Source: Cyanophora paradoxa (lineage: Eukaryota > Glaucocystophyceae > Cyanophorales > Cyanophoraceae). Taken from it: DNA of 64,000 nucleotides. The stretch spans positions 1-64,000 of the forward strand of contig QPMI01000275.1 of assembly GCA_004431415.1 (NCBI GenBank), in the 5' to 3' direction. Position numbers and translations under genes: made by a program. Every line of letters begins with the position of its first letter. Position 1 is the first letter of the stretch. Positions 1-10,900 of the stretch are shown here, piece by piece. Under the pieces are notes generated by a model. That model did no database searches. It was not told the DNA's origin and saw only the letters and a list, made by a program, of their open reading frames with translations.

Positions 1-3000
1 GCGCACGGTTGAGGTCGCAGTCGTGAGGTCGAGGCGGCGCTCGATGCCGTCCGCCGCGTCCGCCTCCATCGCCAGGATCAGCTGCTTGGCGCCCTCCGGC
101 CCGCTGCGCGACGGCCGCCGTGAGGACAAGGGGGGAGGGAGGGGGGGAGGGGGGGGGGGACGGGGCATTTCTGCTCTAGATTGGATGCTTCTGATCTATG
201 CTGTACTTGTACGGGCCCGGAGAAGGCGCCGGGGGCTCACATGGGGTTCGCCGCGAGGTTGAGCTCCACCAGCGACTCGTTCGCCTGCTTGTTCGCCTGA
301 GGGAGAGAGGCGCGAGCCGAAGAGGCTCGGAGAGGCGGCGCTGGCGCACGGCGAAGGCGTGGCGGAGGCGGCGCAGGAGCGGCCCTGGAGCCTGCCGGCA
401 GCGCGAGGCCCCCAGGATCAGGAAGCGTTGAGAGGAAGAGAGCTTAGATAAGGATTCAGATCGAGAGAGGAGCTTAGAATGAGGATTAGTTTAGAGAAGG
501 AGCTTGGGGTTGGGGCGCCTGTTGTGGAGAGGTCGAGGACTGAAGGCCTCGTTGTCGCGGAGGCGGGCCAGGGCCTGGCCTCCACGTCCGAGAGCCCGTT
601 CCACGCCAGGTTCAGCGAGGTTAAGCCCTCGTTGCTGCCGAGCGACCTGTGTAGGGTGAGGAGAGGAGAGGAGGGAGGTGTGGAGAGGGATAGGATGGGG
701 CCACGCGAGGAGGGCGGCGGCGAGATGGCCTAAGTGGCTTAGGTGTGGCTTAGAGAAGAGTTGAGAGGGCGGGGCGGGGGCGGGGGCGGGGGCGGGGCGA
801 GGGGGCGGGCGCACGCGAGGAGGGCGGCGGCGGCGCGGCGCGGATCTTGTTCCAGGAGAGGTCCAGCTCCTGGAGGGTCCCGTTCTGCAGCAGGGCCCGC
901 GCCAGCGCCAGCGCCCCCGTCTCGTTCACCCTGCCAGAGTGAGGCGGGCCGGCGCCGATCGCGAGGCGGCGGCGACGGCGGCGGCGGGGATGGATGACTG
1001 GCGCTGGAAAAGAGGCAGAACCGGAGGTTCTAGGGGACCCAAAGGTTCTAGGTTCTAGGAGCTCAGAGGATGGCCTGGAGCGGGACGGGCGCCCTAGACG
1101 CGTACAGGCCGACCGCGCGGCGCGCGGGGGCGTGCGGGCGGGCGCACTGGTTGCGGAGAGGTCGAGGGCCGTGAGGACGTGTTGGCGTAGAGGCCCCGCA
1201 CAGCGTCCGCACCGCCGCCCCGTCAGCTGCCCCCGCCCCCGTCAGCCTCTACGGAATGGAAGGAAGGAAGAAAGAATCCGCGTGTGGAATGTATGCGCAG
1301 AAGCCGGCGCCGGCACGCCCTCGCGCGCGTTCTCGATGGAATGGAGGCCTAGGAAGGGCCCCAATGAATGTGGATGGAGGCGGGGAAATAGGTCCTTCGC
1401 GGGTGTGGCGGGCGCCAGCTAGGCGAGCCGCGTGGAAGGCGCGTGTGGGAGCTAGCTTGAGCTTAAGAGGGTGGGAAGCTGCCTTGTTCTCGGTGAGCTT
1501 GAGGGTGGCGAGGCGGCAGCCGGGTGGAGAGGCGGCGGCGAGGGCGCCGCAGCCCTCCGTCCCAGCTGGTTCGACGAGAGGTCCAGCACCGGATGTGCGG
1601 GTTCACCCGCAGCGCCTGCGCCGGCTCCCTCGCTAGATGGCTGGAGACGGGCCGAGAGGCGGGGTGGGCGGGTTCTTCAGGAGCGACGCCTCAGGGTTGC
1701 GGGCGGGCGGGCGGGGGCGGACGCGACGGCCTCACGGGCGGTGCTCTAGAGACGCCCTCGGCACGCTCAGGGCGGGGCGGAGCGGGGAGGCGGGCGGAGG
1801 GGCCTCCTCTAGGGCCCCCTTCTAGGGGCGGGGCGGGGGCGGGACCCGATGGCCCGGGCACTTCTTTCAATGTTCTAGAGACGCCTCGGCATGCCTAGGC
1901 GGGTCGGGCCGGGGGCGGGGGCGTGCCTCTGCGATGGCGACGGAGCCCTCGGTGCCGATGCGGTTCTCCCGCAGCCGCAGCTCCTCCACCTGCCGGGGGC
2001 CAAGGCCAGGGCCAGGGCCGCCGTCAGCCAACGACGAACAAGCGTCCTAATGACTTATTGGTTTATCATCAACCTTGGCGGCGCCGTCCTTTATCAAAAG
2101 GGTTCGTAAAAGGGCTCCCATTGACGCGGGGCCCCTGCAAGGCTGAGGCGCGGCGGACCTTTGCGGCGCCGTCCTGGACGCTGTGGCGACGGCGCGGGAC
2201 ATGGCGTCCCCAGCGAGAAGTGCGACAGGTCCAGCTGATCCGCGTCCTGCGGGGAGAGGGGGAGGCTGAGGCGCGCAGAGGGCACTCTCTTCTGGCGGGC
2301 CGGGGCACCTGCTGGCCGGCCGAGAGGGACGCCGGCGGGCTCGCCGTCCCGGGCTGCCCTGCGACCGCGCCCGCGCCCGCGGCGGCGACCGAGAGCGGGG
2401 CGAGGCCGCCGAGCCGCGCTCCAGGTTCACAGCGATCGCCATCGGCGTCAGCCGCATCTGAGGTGAGAGGTGAGAGGGCTGTCGATCTCTAAGGCTGTGA
2501 GAGGTCAGAGGCCGGGCGGGCGAGCCTCGGAGCACTTGTTGACGAAGCGGGCGGCGACGAGCTCGCCCGTCGTCTCCGCCCCGCCACCGCCTCCGCCAGC
2601 GCCGCCTCCTCCGACCGGCTAAGGGATGGTTAGGGGTACAGAGTTACGGGGGGGGGTGGAGCGCACGGTCCGGATGTTCGTCTGCAGGTCGCGGCTCTTC
2701 TGGTACAGCTTCGCGAACGCCTTCCGGTCCGGCGGCCGCAGCTGGCCCAGCTGCGCGTACCCCGCTGAGAGGGCGCCCGGGGGGAGGGGGGGGGTAGGAG
2801 GTGGAGGGGGGTACTACCTCGCTGCGGGAGGTGCTGAGGATGCTGCGGGTCGTGTGCTGTGCCCCATCGCCCTCGGCGCCTGCGAACGCAGCGGCTCGTT
2901 CCCCGACGGGGGGCGGGCGGGGGGGAGGTTGGAGGGAAAGGTACCGGAGGCGGTGCGGGAGAGGGAACGCAGCGTCCCGCCGCCGCCGCCGCCGCTGCAG

Positions 3001-3925
3001 AAGAGTGAGCAGAGGCGGGGGGGTACGGCGCAGGAGCGGGAAAGGGGGGGTACGGCGCCGGACCTCTCGCCGGAGCTGGAGTCGGAGTCCCACTGGGAGG
3101 GGGCGCTGGGCGGGCGCGCCCACGTCGCCGTGCGGCCGAGGGCGGGCCGGCTCCCCGATCGGCTCCCACCCAGCCCTGCGCGCGCCCCGGCGTCGGCCGC
3201 GCCGGCGGGGCGCGGCGCGGCTGCAGACGCACCGAAGCGGAAGCTCTGGCGCGTGCCGAGGCGGGCGAGGCGGCGCGGTGCGTCTGGCCCCGCCGGGCTC
3301 GTCCGGCCCGCCGTGCCGGCGCCGCCGCTTGTGCCGGTCCTTCCGCCGCGTCTTTGCCGGCGCCGCCGCGAGCGCCGCGGCCAGGTCCGCGTCATCGTCC
3401 CGCGCCTCCAGCGCCGCCTCCGCCGCGAGCTGCCGGTGCGTGCGGTCGCCCGGCGCGTTGAAGTAGCCGACGAAGGCCGCCCCGCCGAGCACGTCGTCCT
3501 TCGGGAGCCACTGCGGGAGCGCGGGGGCGCTGCGCGCGTGCGCGACGCTCGAGCCGTGCTGCCGCTGGAGCTCCTTGAGCCGCCGGTACGCGAAGAACTG
3601 GCTGCTCCGCAGCATGCTCTCCTCCAGCGCGGCCGCCGATTTGGACTGCGCATGCGCCCCGGCTCTTAAGGCACGCGGCGGAGGCGGGGCGAGCCGCTCG
3701 CAGCACAGCGCAGCGCACCTGCATGAGCGGAGGCGGGAGCGGCTCGGGCGGCTTCACCGATGCAGCCGCGCCGGTCACCGCGCGCTCGGGCAGCGCCGGC
3801 TTGGTGGGCGTCCAGTCGCGGAAGAGGAGCGCGGAGGAGGCAGGCTCCAGGTCGAGCGACAGGCCCACGCGCTTCTCGTGCCTCCGCCTCACCGCCGCCG
3901 GCGGGGATGCCGCACGGGCGGCCAT
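1..3925 (-). CDS. Leucine-rich-repeat (ribonuclease-inhibitor type) protein, C-terminus cut by window edge
   Basis: Multi-exon gene starting at the ATG at 3925. Exon 1 (3925-3719) begins MAARAASPPA, ends CTCATGCAG before GTGCGC, and joins exon 2 at 3645 after a 73 bp intron ending GCGCAG. Exon 2 reads SKSAAALEES and continues through a charged Lys/Arg stretch with no recognised domain. From about 2.0 kb down to 1 the minus strand shows separate exons with the L..L.L..N.I pattern of RI-type LRRs: VEELRLRENRIGTEG (~1950-2000), VLDLSSNQLG (~1560-1610), GRVNETGALALARALLQNG then LQELDLSWNKI (~840-940), NLAWNGLSD (~590-630) and NESLVELNLAANPM (~240-290). The reading frame is still open at base 1. 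Exon borders in the LRR part are approximate. Such proteins usually act as protein-binding scaffolds; the partner is unknown. It shares a 340 bp divergent upstream region with the gene at 4266. Confidence 0.7.
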
Positions 3926-4265
3926 GCTGAGCTAAACCGGGACGCTGCCCGGCGGGCGCTCCCGATGGGCTAGGCGAACTATGCTGAGCTCTTAGCTAAT
4001 GGAAACAAGGCGCGGGCATGCCGGCGCGCCGCCGCCCTCGCAACCTCGTGCCGCTCGGCTGATCACCTGCCACTGCTACCCCAGATCCCAAGAGGCCTCG
4101 TTGCGTCTATCCCGATGCGCGGCTGCGGTCTCGCAAGTTCGGCTTCGAAATCGTAGTCGTACCCGGCCACAGCCGCTCCCCCCCTTAATCTCCTACGCTC
4201 TGATGTCGTCGCCGGTGCGAGCTCGGCGCGCGTGAAAAGCGTGCGCTCACTGACACATCGCGCAG
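3926..4265. other. Divergent intergenic region
   Basis: 340 bp between two genes transcribed away from each other (start codons at 3925 on - and 4266 on +). It presumably holds both promoters. I see no TATA box or repeat that stands out. Confidence 0.4.
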
Positions 4266-5359
4266 ATGACCGAGTCGCAGGTCCATCCCCGGGCGCGCTT
4301 GACCTTTCCGCTTGGTCGACGCTCGAGCTCGACGCTCCCTTGCAATTGACCCCGCGCAGATGCGCCAGTTCGCGGGGGAGGAGAATGTGGAACGAGTGAA
4401 GGCTGGCATTCGCCAGACGCAGGACGCGGGCGCGCGGATCAAGGAGTCGGCTTTCGCCACCGCCCGCCGCGCCGGCGATCTTGCCACAGACGTCGCGCAA
4501 ACGGCCGCGACGTGCGCTCGGCGCGGACGCCTCTCGTTGTGCGCGGGGGCGCCCGGGCGAGGCCCGCATGCGCAGGAAGGCGGGCGAGGTCTCCCGCGGG
4601 CTGATCTCCGCTGCCAACGACCGCGCGAAGACGACCGCTGAGGGCGTCCGCAAAGGATTCCGCGAGGAGCTCGAGGCGCCGCCCAAGGAGGTGCGATCCG
4701 CTCCCTCGGCCCGCCGCCGAAGCTGATCGTGGCGTAGGGACGTGTCTGGGGCCTTGTACGTAAACGCGCGCGCCGGGCGTGCGCGTGTGCGCTCTCTTTC
4801 CGTCTCATTCGCGACGCGGCGCCAGGGCACGTCCGCGCTGGTCTGGCTTGGCGCGATCGGCCTGGCGGCCCTCCTCGCCCCGCTCCTCTTCGGCGGGCTC
4901 GCCGGTCCGCCCGCCCGCCCGCCCGCCTGCCCGCGCGCGTCTGCCCGAGTCGGAATCCGAGCCTTGCGCCTGCTTCTGTGCCTGCGCCCGCGCCTTCAGC
5001 CGCCTCCGTCTTCTTCTGGGGCCTGACCGGCATCACCGCCCTCGGCCTGGGTCCGCCCCCCCCGCCGGCTTCCCACGGCGGCCCGTACGCGCGCTGACCT
5101 TGCGCGCCCGCAGGGGCCGGCGCGCTCATCTTCGGCGCGGCGGCGCTGGCGGCCGGGCTCGCGCTCCCCGTCGCCACCGGAGGCGTCCTCTTCGCTGGCG
5201 TACCCATCGGCGGCGCCCTCCTCGCCTGGAGCGTCGCGAAGGTCCGTATCCCCCTCCATCTTCGCCCCTCGACGCCGGCGCCGCCCGCCCACGAGAGCGC
5301 AGAACGCGTACCGCCGCTTCTACGGGTACGAGTCGTTTCGCGACGAGTCGGACCGCTGA
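4266..5359 (+). CDS. Small multi-pass membrane protein with amphipathic Ala-rich N-terminus (198 aa)
   Basis: Seven exons whose phases all agree: 4266-4280, 4360-4511, 4576-4690, 4826-4904, 5000-5050, 5114-5241, 5303-5359 (597 nt, 198 aa). Every intron starts GTGCG or GTCCN and ends CAG; several carry a TTGAC or CTGAC near the acceptor. The protein starts MTESQMRQFAGEENVERVKA. Residues 1-95 are Ala-rich with alternating charge (ATARRAGDLATDVAQ, KAGEVSRGLISAAND), reminiscent of LEA-like or lipid-surface amphipathic helices. Residues ~96-175 hold three to four hydrophobic helices (VWLGAIGLAALLAPLLFGG, FFWGLTGITALGLG, and two in exon 6), followed by a short charged tail ending YESFRDESDR. I do not recognise a family. 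A lipid-droplet or plastid/ER membrane role is possible, but that is inference from shape only. Confidence 0.72.
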
Positions 5360-6167
5360 GCGCCCCACGCGCCGGCTCAGCGGCGCGGGCCGCGGCCGTC
5401 GCCGCGCCCCGCGGCAGCAGCCCCGGGAGCGCTGGCGCGGCGCCCTGCGCTCCGTCGCCCGCGCCCTCCACGGGCGCCTCTTCCCGCCGCCCGACGCCGA
5501 CGCCGACCCCGCGGCCTCGAGCTCCGCCCCTCTCTGCGCAACGCTGAACGGGCCGGAGCTGTCCTGGTGACCGCTAAATTCAAATACACTGTACATTTAA
5601 TTTGGGCCTCTATTCTGAGCGATGGCTATGCCGAGCCTCGTGCAGAATTGCACGGCTGGCGCGCGCCGGCGCGCGCCGGCCGCGGCCAGCAGATCTAATC
5701 GCGGAGCCGGAACAGATCTTCTGCATGCTAGTCAGGGACATTCAGCTAGCCGCGGCGCTAACAGACTAGTACTAGTACTAGTGATCCGCCAAACCGGGCG
5801 GGCGATGTTCATGCACCTACCCCCCCGGGCTCGACCCCCCCCCACTTCGCTGCACACGTATACGTAACTCTCGTCATTGGCGACTTGAGCAACTTGAGCG
5901 CTTCGAGCTCAGAAACGCATGCACACGCACGCAATGCCACGCATATGCATGCGCACAGCGCGCAATCAGCGACGCACAAAAGCCTCAGCGGGAGGAGCCA
6001 GCTCACATTCGGATTCGCTCCATCTTCGCAGATCGAAGAAGCACAACTCAGCGCGTGCAGCACTCGACCCCGCCGAGATCTAGAACGCTTCTCTTGTCGA
6101 CCGCCTTAGCTTCCTTTTCTCAGCTTTGTGCCGCGTGCACCCTCGAGCTCAGCGTTCAAATACAACC
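5360..6167. other. Intergenic region with palindromic words
   Basis: No gene supported. It contains GC-rich self-complementary stretches (GGCGCGCGCCGGCGCGCGCC near 5657), a run of overlapping ACTAGT palindromes at about 5765-5783 and alternating GCATGC/ATGCAT words near 5930-5960. The right end is the WrbA promoter and 5' UTR. Confidence 0.5.
5765..5783. repeat. Overlapping ACTAGT palindromes
   Basis: Three overlapping ACTAGT/AGTACT units; the same motif recurs at 26644-26664. Confidence 0.85.
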
Positions 6168-7110
6168 ATGACCGGCGCAAAGGTCCTCGTTGTCTTCTAC
6201 TCCACTTACGGCCACCTCTGGAAGATGGCCGAGGTGCTTTGCTGCAGATCGAAGCGCGCGCGCGCTTGTGCGCGTAGCTAATCTGCAGCTGGCTATGCCC
6301 CGCACGTGCAGGCCGTTGCGGACGGAGCGCGGAAGGCCGGCGCCACCGTGACCCTGAAGCGAGTGCCGGAGACCCTGCCTAAGGAGGTCCTGGACAAGAT
6401 GGGCGCGACCGCCGCACAGCAGGCGTTCGCTCACATCCCCGTCGCCGATCCGAAGGAGCTCGACCAGTACGACGTGCGCATGCGCTTGTCAGCCATTCCC
6501 GGCCGCGTCGCTTTGCCCGACACGTGCAACCGCGCAGGCAATCATCATCGGCACTCCGACCCGCTTCGGTGCGTTCGCTCTCTCCAGAGACCAGCCCGGC
6601 TCCATATCTGAGTCTCTTCGCTTCGCAGGGAGCATGTGCGGGCAGATGCGCGCGTTCTGGGACGCCACCGGCGGGCTGGTGTGCACTGTGCAATACCCTC
6701 TGCCCGGTGCCCTCGAGCTCGCATCTCACCCCTCCCGTCTCGCAGTGGGCTTCGGGCGCTCTGGTCGGCAAGGTCGGCGGCGTGTTCGTTGGCACCGCGA
6801 CCCAGCACGGCGGCCAGGTGCGGCTTCCCGCCGCCCCCTCCTGCCCCCGCCCCGGCGAACGCCCCGGGCGCAGGAGTCGACGATCCTGTCGACGCACACG
6901 ACGCTGCTGCACCACGGCATGGTCATCGTCGGCCTGCCGTACGCCTTCACCGGCCAGATGGGCGTCGAGGAGGTCAAGGGCGGCTCCCCGTACGGCGCCT
7001 CGACGATCGCCGGCGGGCAGGGCGAGCGCCAGCCGTCGGCGGTCGAGCTCGACGGCGCCCGCTTCCAGGGCAAGCACACCGCCGAGATCGCCGCCAAGCT
7101 GCGCAAGTAG
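6168..7110 (+). CDS. wrbA: NAD(P)H:quinone oxidoreductase, WrbA flavoprotein
   Basis: Six exons: 6168-6233, 6312-6473, 6538-6568, 6629-6678, 6746-6817, 6874-7110. All phases agree and give 205 aa, the usual WrbA length. WrbA proteins bind FMN and reduce quinones by two electrons, avoiding semiquinone radicals; they are cytosolic and often stress-linked. Hallmarks seen: FMN phosphate loop [12 protein letters not shown] at residues ~11-22, [10 protein letters not shown] in the second flavin-contact loop, [10 protein letters not shown] and the C-terminal [14 protein letters not shown] loop. The start is fixed by the [15 protein letters not shown] flavodoxin strand. No targeting peptide is visible. 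A decayed copy of its last exon lies inverted just downstream at 7351-7411. Confidence 0.93.
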
Positions 7111-7350
7111 AGCGGCACGCGACGGCCTCGCGAGCCTTAGCTTCATGTACTTACGTTATCGAGAAAAGCCAATTGCAACCCTTCCCGGCCCTGCTTTACC
7201 CCCTGGCATGTTTCGGATGTACTGCTTCGCACAGCTGCAGTGTTCGTCCATATTATTGTTATGAATAACGCAAATCAACCTTCAGAAATGCGCGGGGACG
7301 TGACCCGCCCGGCGCCCGGCCCCGCATGCACTTTAATTTACCGGCCCGGC

Positions 7351-7411
7351 CTAGGCGGCGATCTCAGCGGTGTGCTTGCCCTGGAAGCGGGCGCCGTCAA
7401 GCTCGACCTTC
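7351..7411 (-). pseudogene. Inverted fragment of the WrbA last exon
   Basis: On the minus strand this 61 bp stretch encodes [18 protein letters not shown] followed at once by a stop. It matches the wrbA tail at 7042-7100 with only a few synonymous changes. It begins abruptly, with no upstream wrbA homology, and is fused to sequence resembling the 5' end of the coiled-coil gene at 43.5 kb. It is a relic of local rearrangement, not a gene. Confidence 0.8.
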
Positions 7412-7594
7412 GTTTTCTAAGAGTCTAGATCTCGCGCCAGGGACCCTAGGCCTGGTAAGCGCGGGCGCACGGCCGCGGGCGCATGCGCAGGCATATGCAT
7501 GCGCACGGGCCGGGCCGGGGGCAGTACTAGTGCGGGTGGCGATTTCGTCGGAAACAGATAGCCTTGCATATGGCTGGTCTATACCGGGCAACAT
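7397..7594 (-). pseudogene. Truncated first exon of a coiled-coil gene paralogue, fused to WrbA debris
   Basis: The minus-strand ORF begins MLPGIDQPYARLSVSDEIAT, matching the start of the gene at 43502 (MLPGVDHPWLTVFDEIAA), including the following acceptor-like TTACCAG and GGTCCCTGGCGCGAGA. Homology stops near 7430, where the sequence changes into the WrbA fragment. It keeps the head-to-head position relative to receptor copy A (start 7926) that the intact gene has relative to copy B (start 43132). It is the broken flank of the large inverted duplication. A 65-codon chimeric ORF remains open but is unlikely to be functional. Confidence 0.75.
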
Positions 7595-7925
7595 CGACTC
7601 CGCGGGCTAGTTAATTCCCCTAACGCGATCCGCGCCCGCGGCCGCGGCCGGCCGCGGCCGGCGATCCCGGGCGCCCGCGGCGCGCGCGTACGGCCGCGGC
7701 AAAACATCACAAACAACGGCAAGCCAGCGGCCTTGGGGTCGATCTGCAGTCTGCGGCCTCGATCCGGTTCGGCTCCGCTCGGCACAGTTCCGGCAACCCG
7801 TACCCCCCGCCAGCCGCGAACCGCTTTTTTGTCCTCGAAATGAGCGCATCCCGCACCCGCCAGCGAGGCCGTCGTATGCGCCGCGTACCTGTGTTGCGAT
7901 GCTGCGCCCCGCACGCCCCGCTATC
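7595..7925. promoter_or_regulatory. Duplicated bidirectional promoter region, left copy
   Basis: This GC-rich region holds self-complementary GCGGCCGCGGCCGGCCGCGG runs and is recognisably the reverse complement of 43133-43501. Both copies lie between a receptor start and a coiled-coil gene start pointing the opposite way, which implies a shared divergent promoter. No TATA box is evident. Confidence 0.5.
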
Positions 7926-10900
7926 ATGGGGCGCCTCCGCCTGCTCCTCGCGCTCCTCGCGCTGCTCAGCCCGGCCCGAAGCGGTGAGCCCCTGGTGCTG
8001 TCCAGGTTTGGGCGTTCTCGATGGCTGACTCGCAGGGGCCGCAGCGTGCCCGCCGGCGAGCTCGGTCACGGCGCTGGGGCCGAACGCGGGAGAGGTGAGC
8101 CCGGGCTCGCTGCAGGCGGAACTGGCGGTGGCGCTCGGGGCGGACCTCGACGTCGAGTTCCGATTCCTCCCCCTCGACCCCAGCGTGCGCGCCCCGCGGC
8201 CCGCGGCAAGCCGCGAGGCCGCAGCTAACGCGGCGGGGCGGGCGGGGCGCGCAGGTGCCACTCGATGTGCACTTCGTGAGCGACCGGTCGAACGGGGGCG
8301 ACTGGGCGGGCGGCGGGGCGCTGGCGGGGCGCCTCGCGGCCGACTGGAGCGCCCTCGCGGCCGCCCACGGCGACCTGCGCTTCGGCCTCGCCGCCTGCGT
8401 GCGCCCGCCGCACGCCCGCCGCCGCACGCACGCGGCGCCGACGGCGGCGGCAGAGCGGAGCGGCGCTGGAGGCGGTGTTCGGCCTGCGGCCCTTCGGCGG
8501 GGCGGCGGAGGTGGCGCAGGCGGCCGCCGCCGTGGCGCCGGCGGCGGCCCGTGCAGCGCCGACCCCGCAGACGTCCTCAGGTGCCGCCCGGCGCCCGGCG
8601 CGGAGCAGTCTGCCGGCCGCCGCTGACGCCGCGCAGCGAGGCGGCGCGCGCGCCGTGGCGGGCGGGGCCCGCCGCCTCCTCGTCATCCGATTCGACGGCT
8701 TTCCCGGCGCGGTGCGGCCCGCCGGAGCCCGCCCGCGCGGCGCCTGGCCGTGCTGACCCCGCGGCAGGCCGGCGCGGCGGCGTGTGCGCGGCGCGGGGCG
8801 CGGCGGGGCGCTGCGGGGCGCGGCTGAGGGGCCGGGGCGCAGGGGCGGCGGGGGCGGAGGGGCTGCGGGCGCGGGCGTGTGGCCGGTGGTGCTGGCGGCG
8901 GGGCCGGGCGGGGCCGCCGCCGTGGGCTTCGGGTCGGCGGCGGGCCGCTGGAGGCGGCCGGCGAGGTGGGGCGCTGCTGGCGGCGGTGGCGGCCACGCGC
9001 GGCGCGCCCGGCGCCGGCGTCGCCGTCCGTGTCGCCAGTGATCCGCGCGGCATCGCCCTCGCCTCGCCGGCCCGTCCGCCGCCCCGCCCGCCCCGGGGCG
9101 CCGCCCTGACAGCGGCGGCAGGCGGGCGGGCGGCGGGGGCGGGCCGCTGGTGCTGGACGCGGCGCCGGCGGGGCGGCCTTCCGCGTGACGCTCGGCCTGC
9201 GGGGCGCGGCGCTCGGCGGCGCGCCGCCGCTGTGGGCCGCGGGGCCGCCCCCGCCGAGGCCCTCCTCGTCGTCGGCGGGCCCTTCGCCCCCAACGCCGTC
9301 CGCCCCCCGCGCCCCGCGCCCCGCGCCTTTAAGTGCGGCGGGCACAGACGGTGCGGGTGCGGGCGACGGCGGCGCTCGACACGAGCTGCAGCGAGGAGGC
9401 GGTGCCCCTGCGGCGCGGGGGCGCCCCGGGCGTCCCCGGCGTCTGCGAGCTTCCCCTCCGCAACTGGTGCGAGCGAGTCGGCTCCCATTGCACCCCAGCA
9501 ACCTAACCATATCCTTCTCTTCAGGTGCGTGGACGGCCGCTTCCAGCCGGCGATGGGGAACGTGCTCCTCGCGGCGGGCTGCCTGCGGGACAACAACACG
9601 GGGCTCACCTCCGCCGACAAGCGCTTCCTCCCCTCCGACGTGCGCTTTCTAACGCCGTCTTAATCTTAACGCTTTGGAGCTGAATCCTGAACGCCCCGAG
9701 CCTTGCGCTTCTGTTATATATCTTTACGCCGTGCGGGGCAGCTGGTCTTCTCTTCTACCCCGGGCGCCTTCTCGGGATCCATCGCCAAGGAGACAGGTGG
9801 GGCCCGAGCCGGCTAAGCCCCGCCCTCGTCGCCACCCGGCGGAATGCCGCCCGGCAGGCCCGCTCGACGTCTACAAGACGGCGTCGGTGTCGGGGTTCCC
9901 CCGCCTGGCGGTGGTCCGGACGGCGGGGACGGCGGCGGGGGCGGCCGGGTCGATGTTCTTCGCGCAGCGCGTCCCCTTCCGCCGCGGCTTCCAGGCCCGC
10001 CCGCCCGCCCGCCCGCCCGCCCGCCCGGGGCCGCGCCGGCGGCCTGACGGCGCGCGCGCAGGTCGTCTTCAACTACACAATGATCGCCGAGACCGTCTCC
10101 TCCGTGCGCCCGCCCGCCCCGCCCGCCTCCGCCCCGCGCAGCCGTGGCCGAGCGGGCGGCAGCCGACGAGCGGGACGCGGCGGATCGCACCGATGCCGGC
10201 GGACCTCTGCGCGGGGGTCGCCCTCGTGCTGCACGGCAACGCGGCGGCGGGCAGCTCGGGCCGGCGGGCCGGCGTCGGCTACGGCGGCGTGCCGCGGAGC
10301 GTGGCGGTGGAGCTCGACTGCGGGCGGGACGCGGCGGCCGGCGACCCCGACGCCAACCACGCGAGCGTGCACCTTAACGGCGACCCCGCCGAGGGCCCCG
10401 CCCTCGCCCGGGCCTCCTGGGAGCCGGCGCCGTACCCCGGCTTCCCGCTGCGGGCCGCCGCCTCGGGGGCGCCGGCCCTGCAGGACACGCCGGCGGGGGA
10501 CTACCCGGGGCCCCACGCCGGCGTCGCCGACGGCGCCCTCGTCGCCCCGTTCCGCTGGACCGTGCGCGCGTTCTCCTATTCGTCTCTTCTTTGTTATGAC
10601 CAGATATGACCGCCTTCTTCAGGTGCCTTTCTTCAACTGGATGCCGAACGAGGAAGTGCTCCTCGTGACGCAGAGCTTCACCCCTTTCCGATGCGGCTAC
10701 CAGCTCGCCGGCAACCAGGCCCGTTAGCCACCCCGCGGCCCTTGCTCGGGTTTCGTTCTTGGCGGCTGACGGGCGCGGGGCGCAGGTGGTGGTGACGTAC
10801 CACGCGGTGGGGGGCGTGCTGACGGTCGACTTCAACGGGCGGCGCCTCCTCGCCGCCCCCGTCGACCTTGAGGCCGCCCTCGGCTGTCCGCCCCCGCCCG

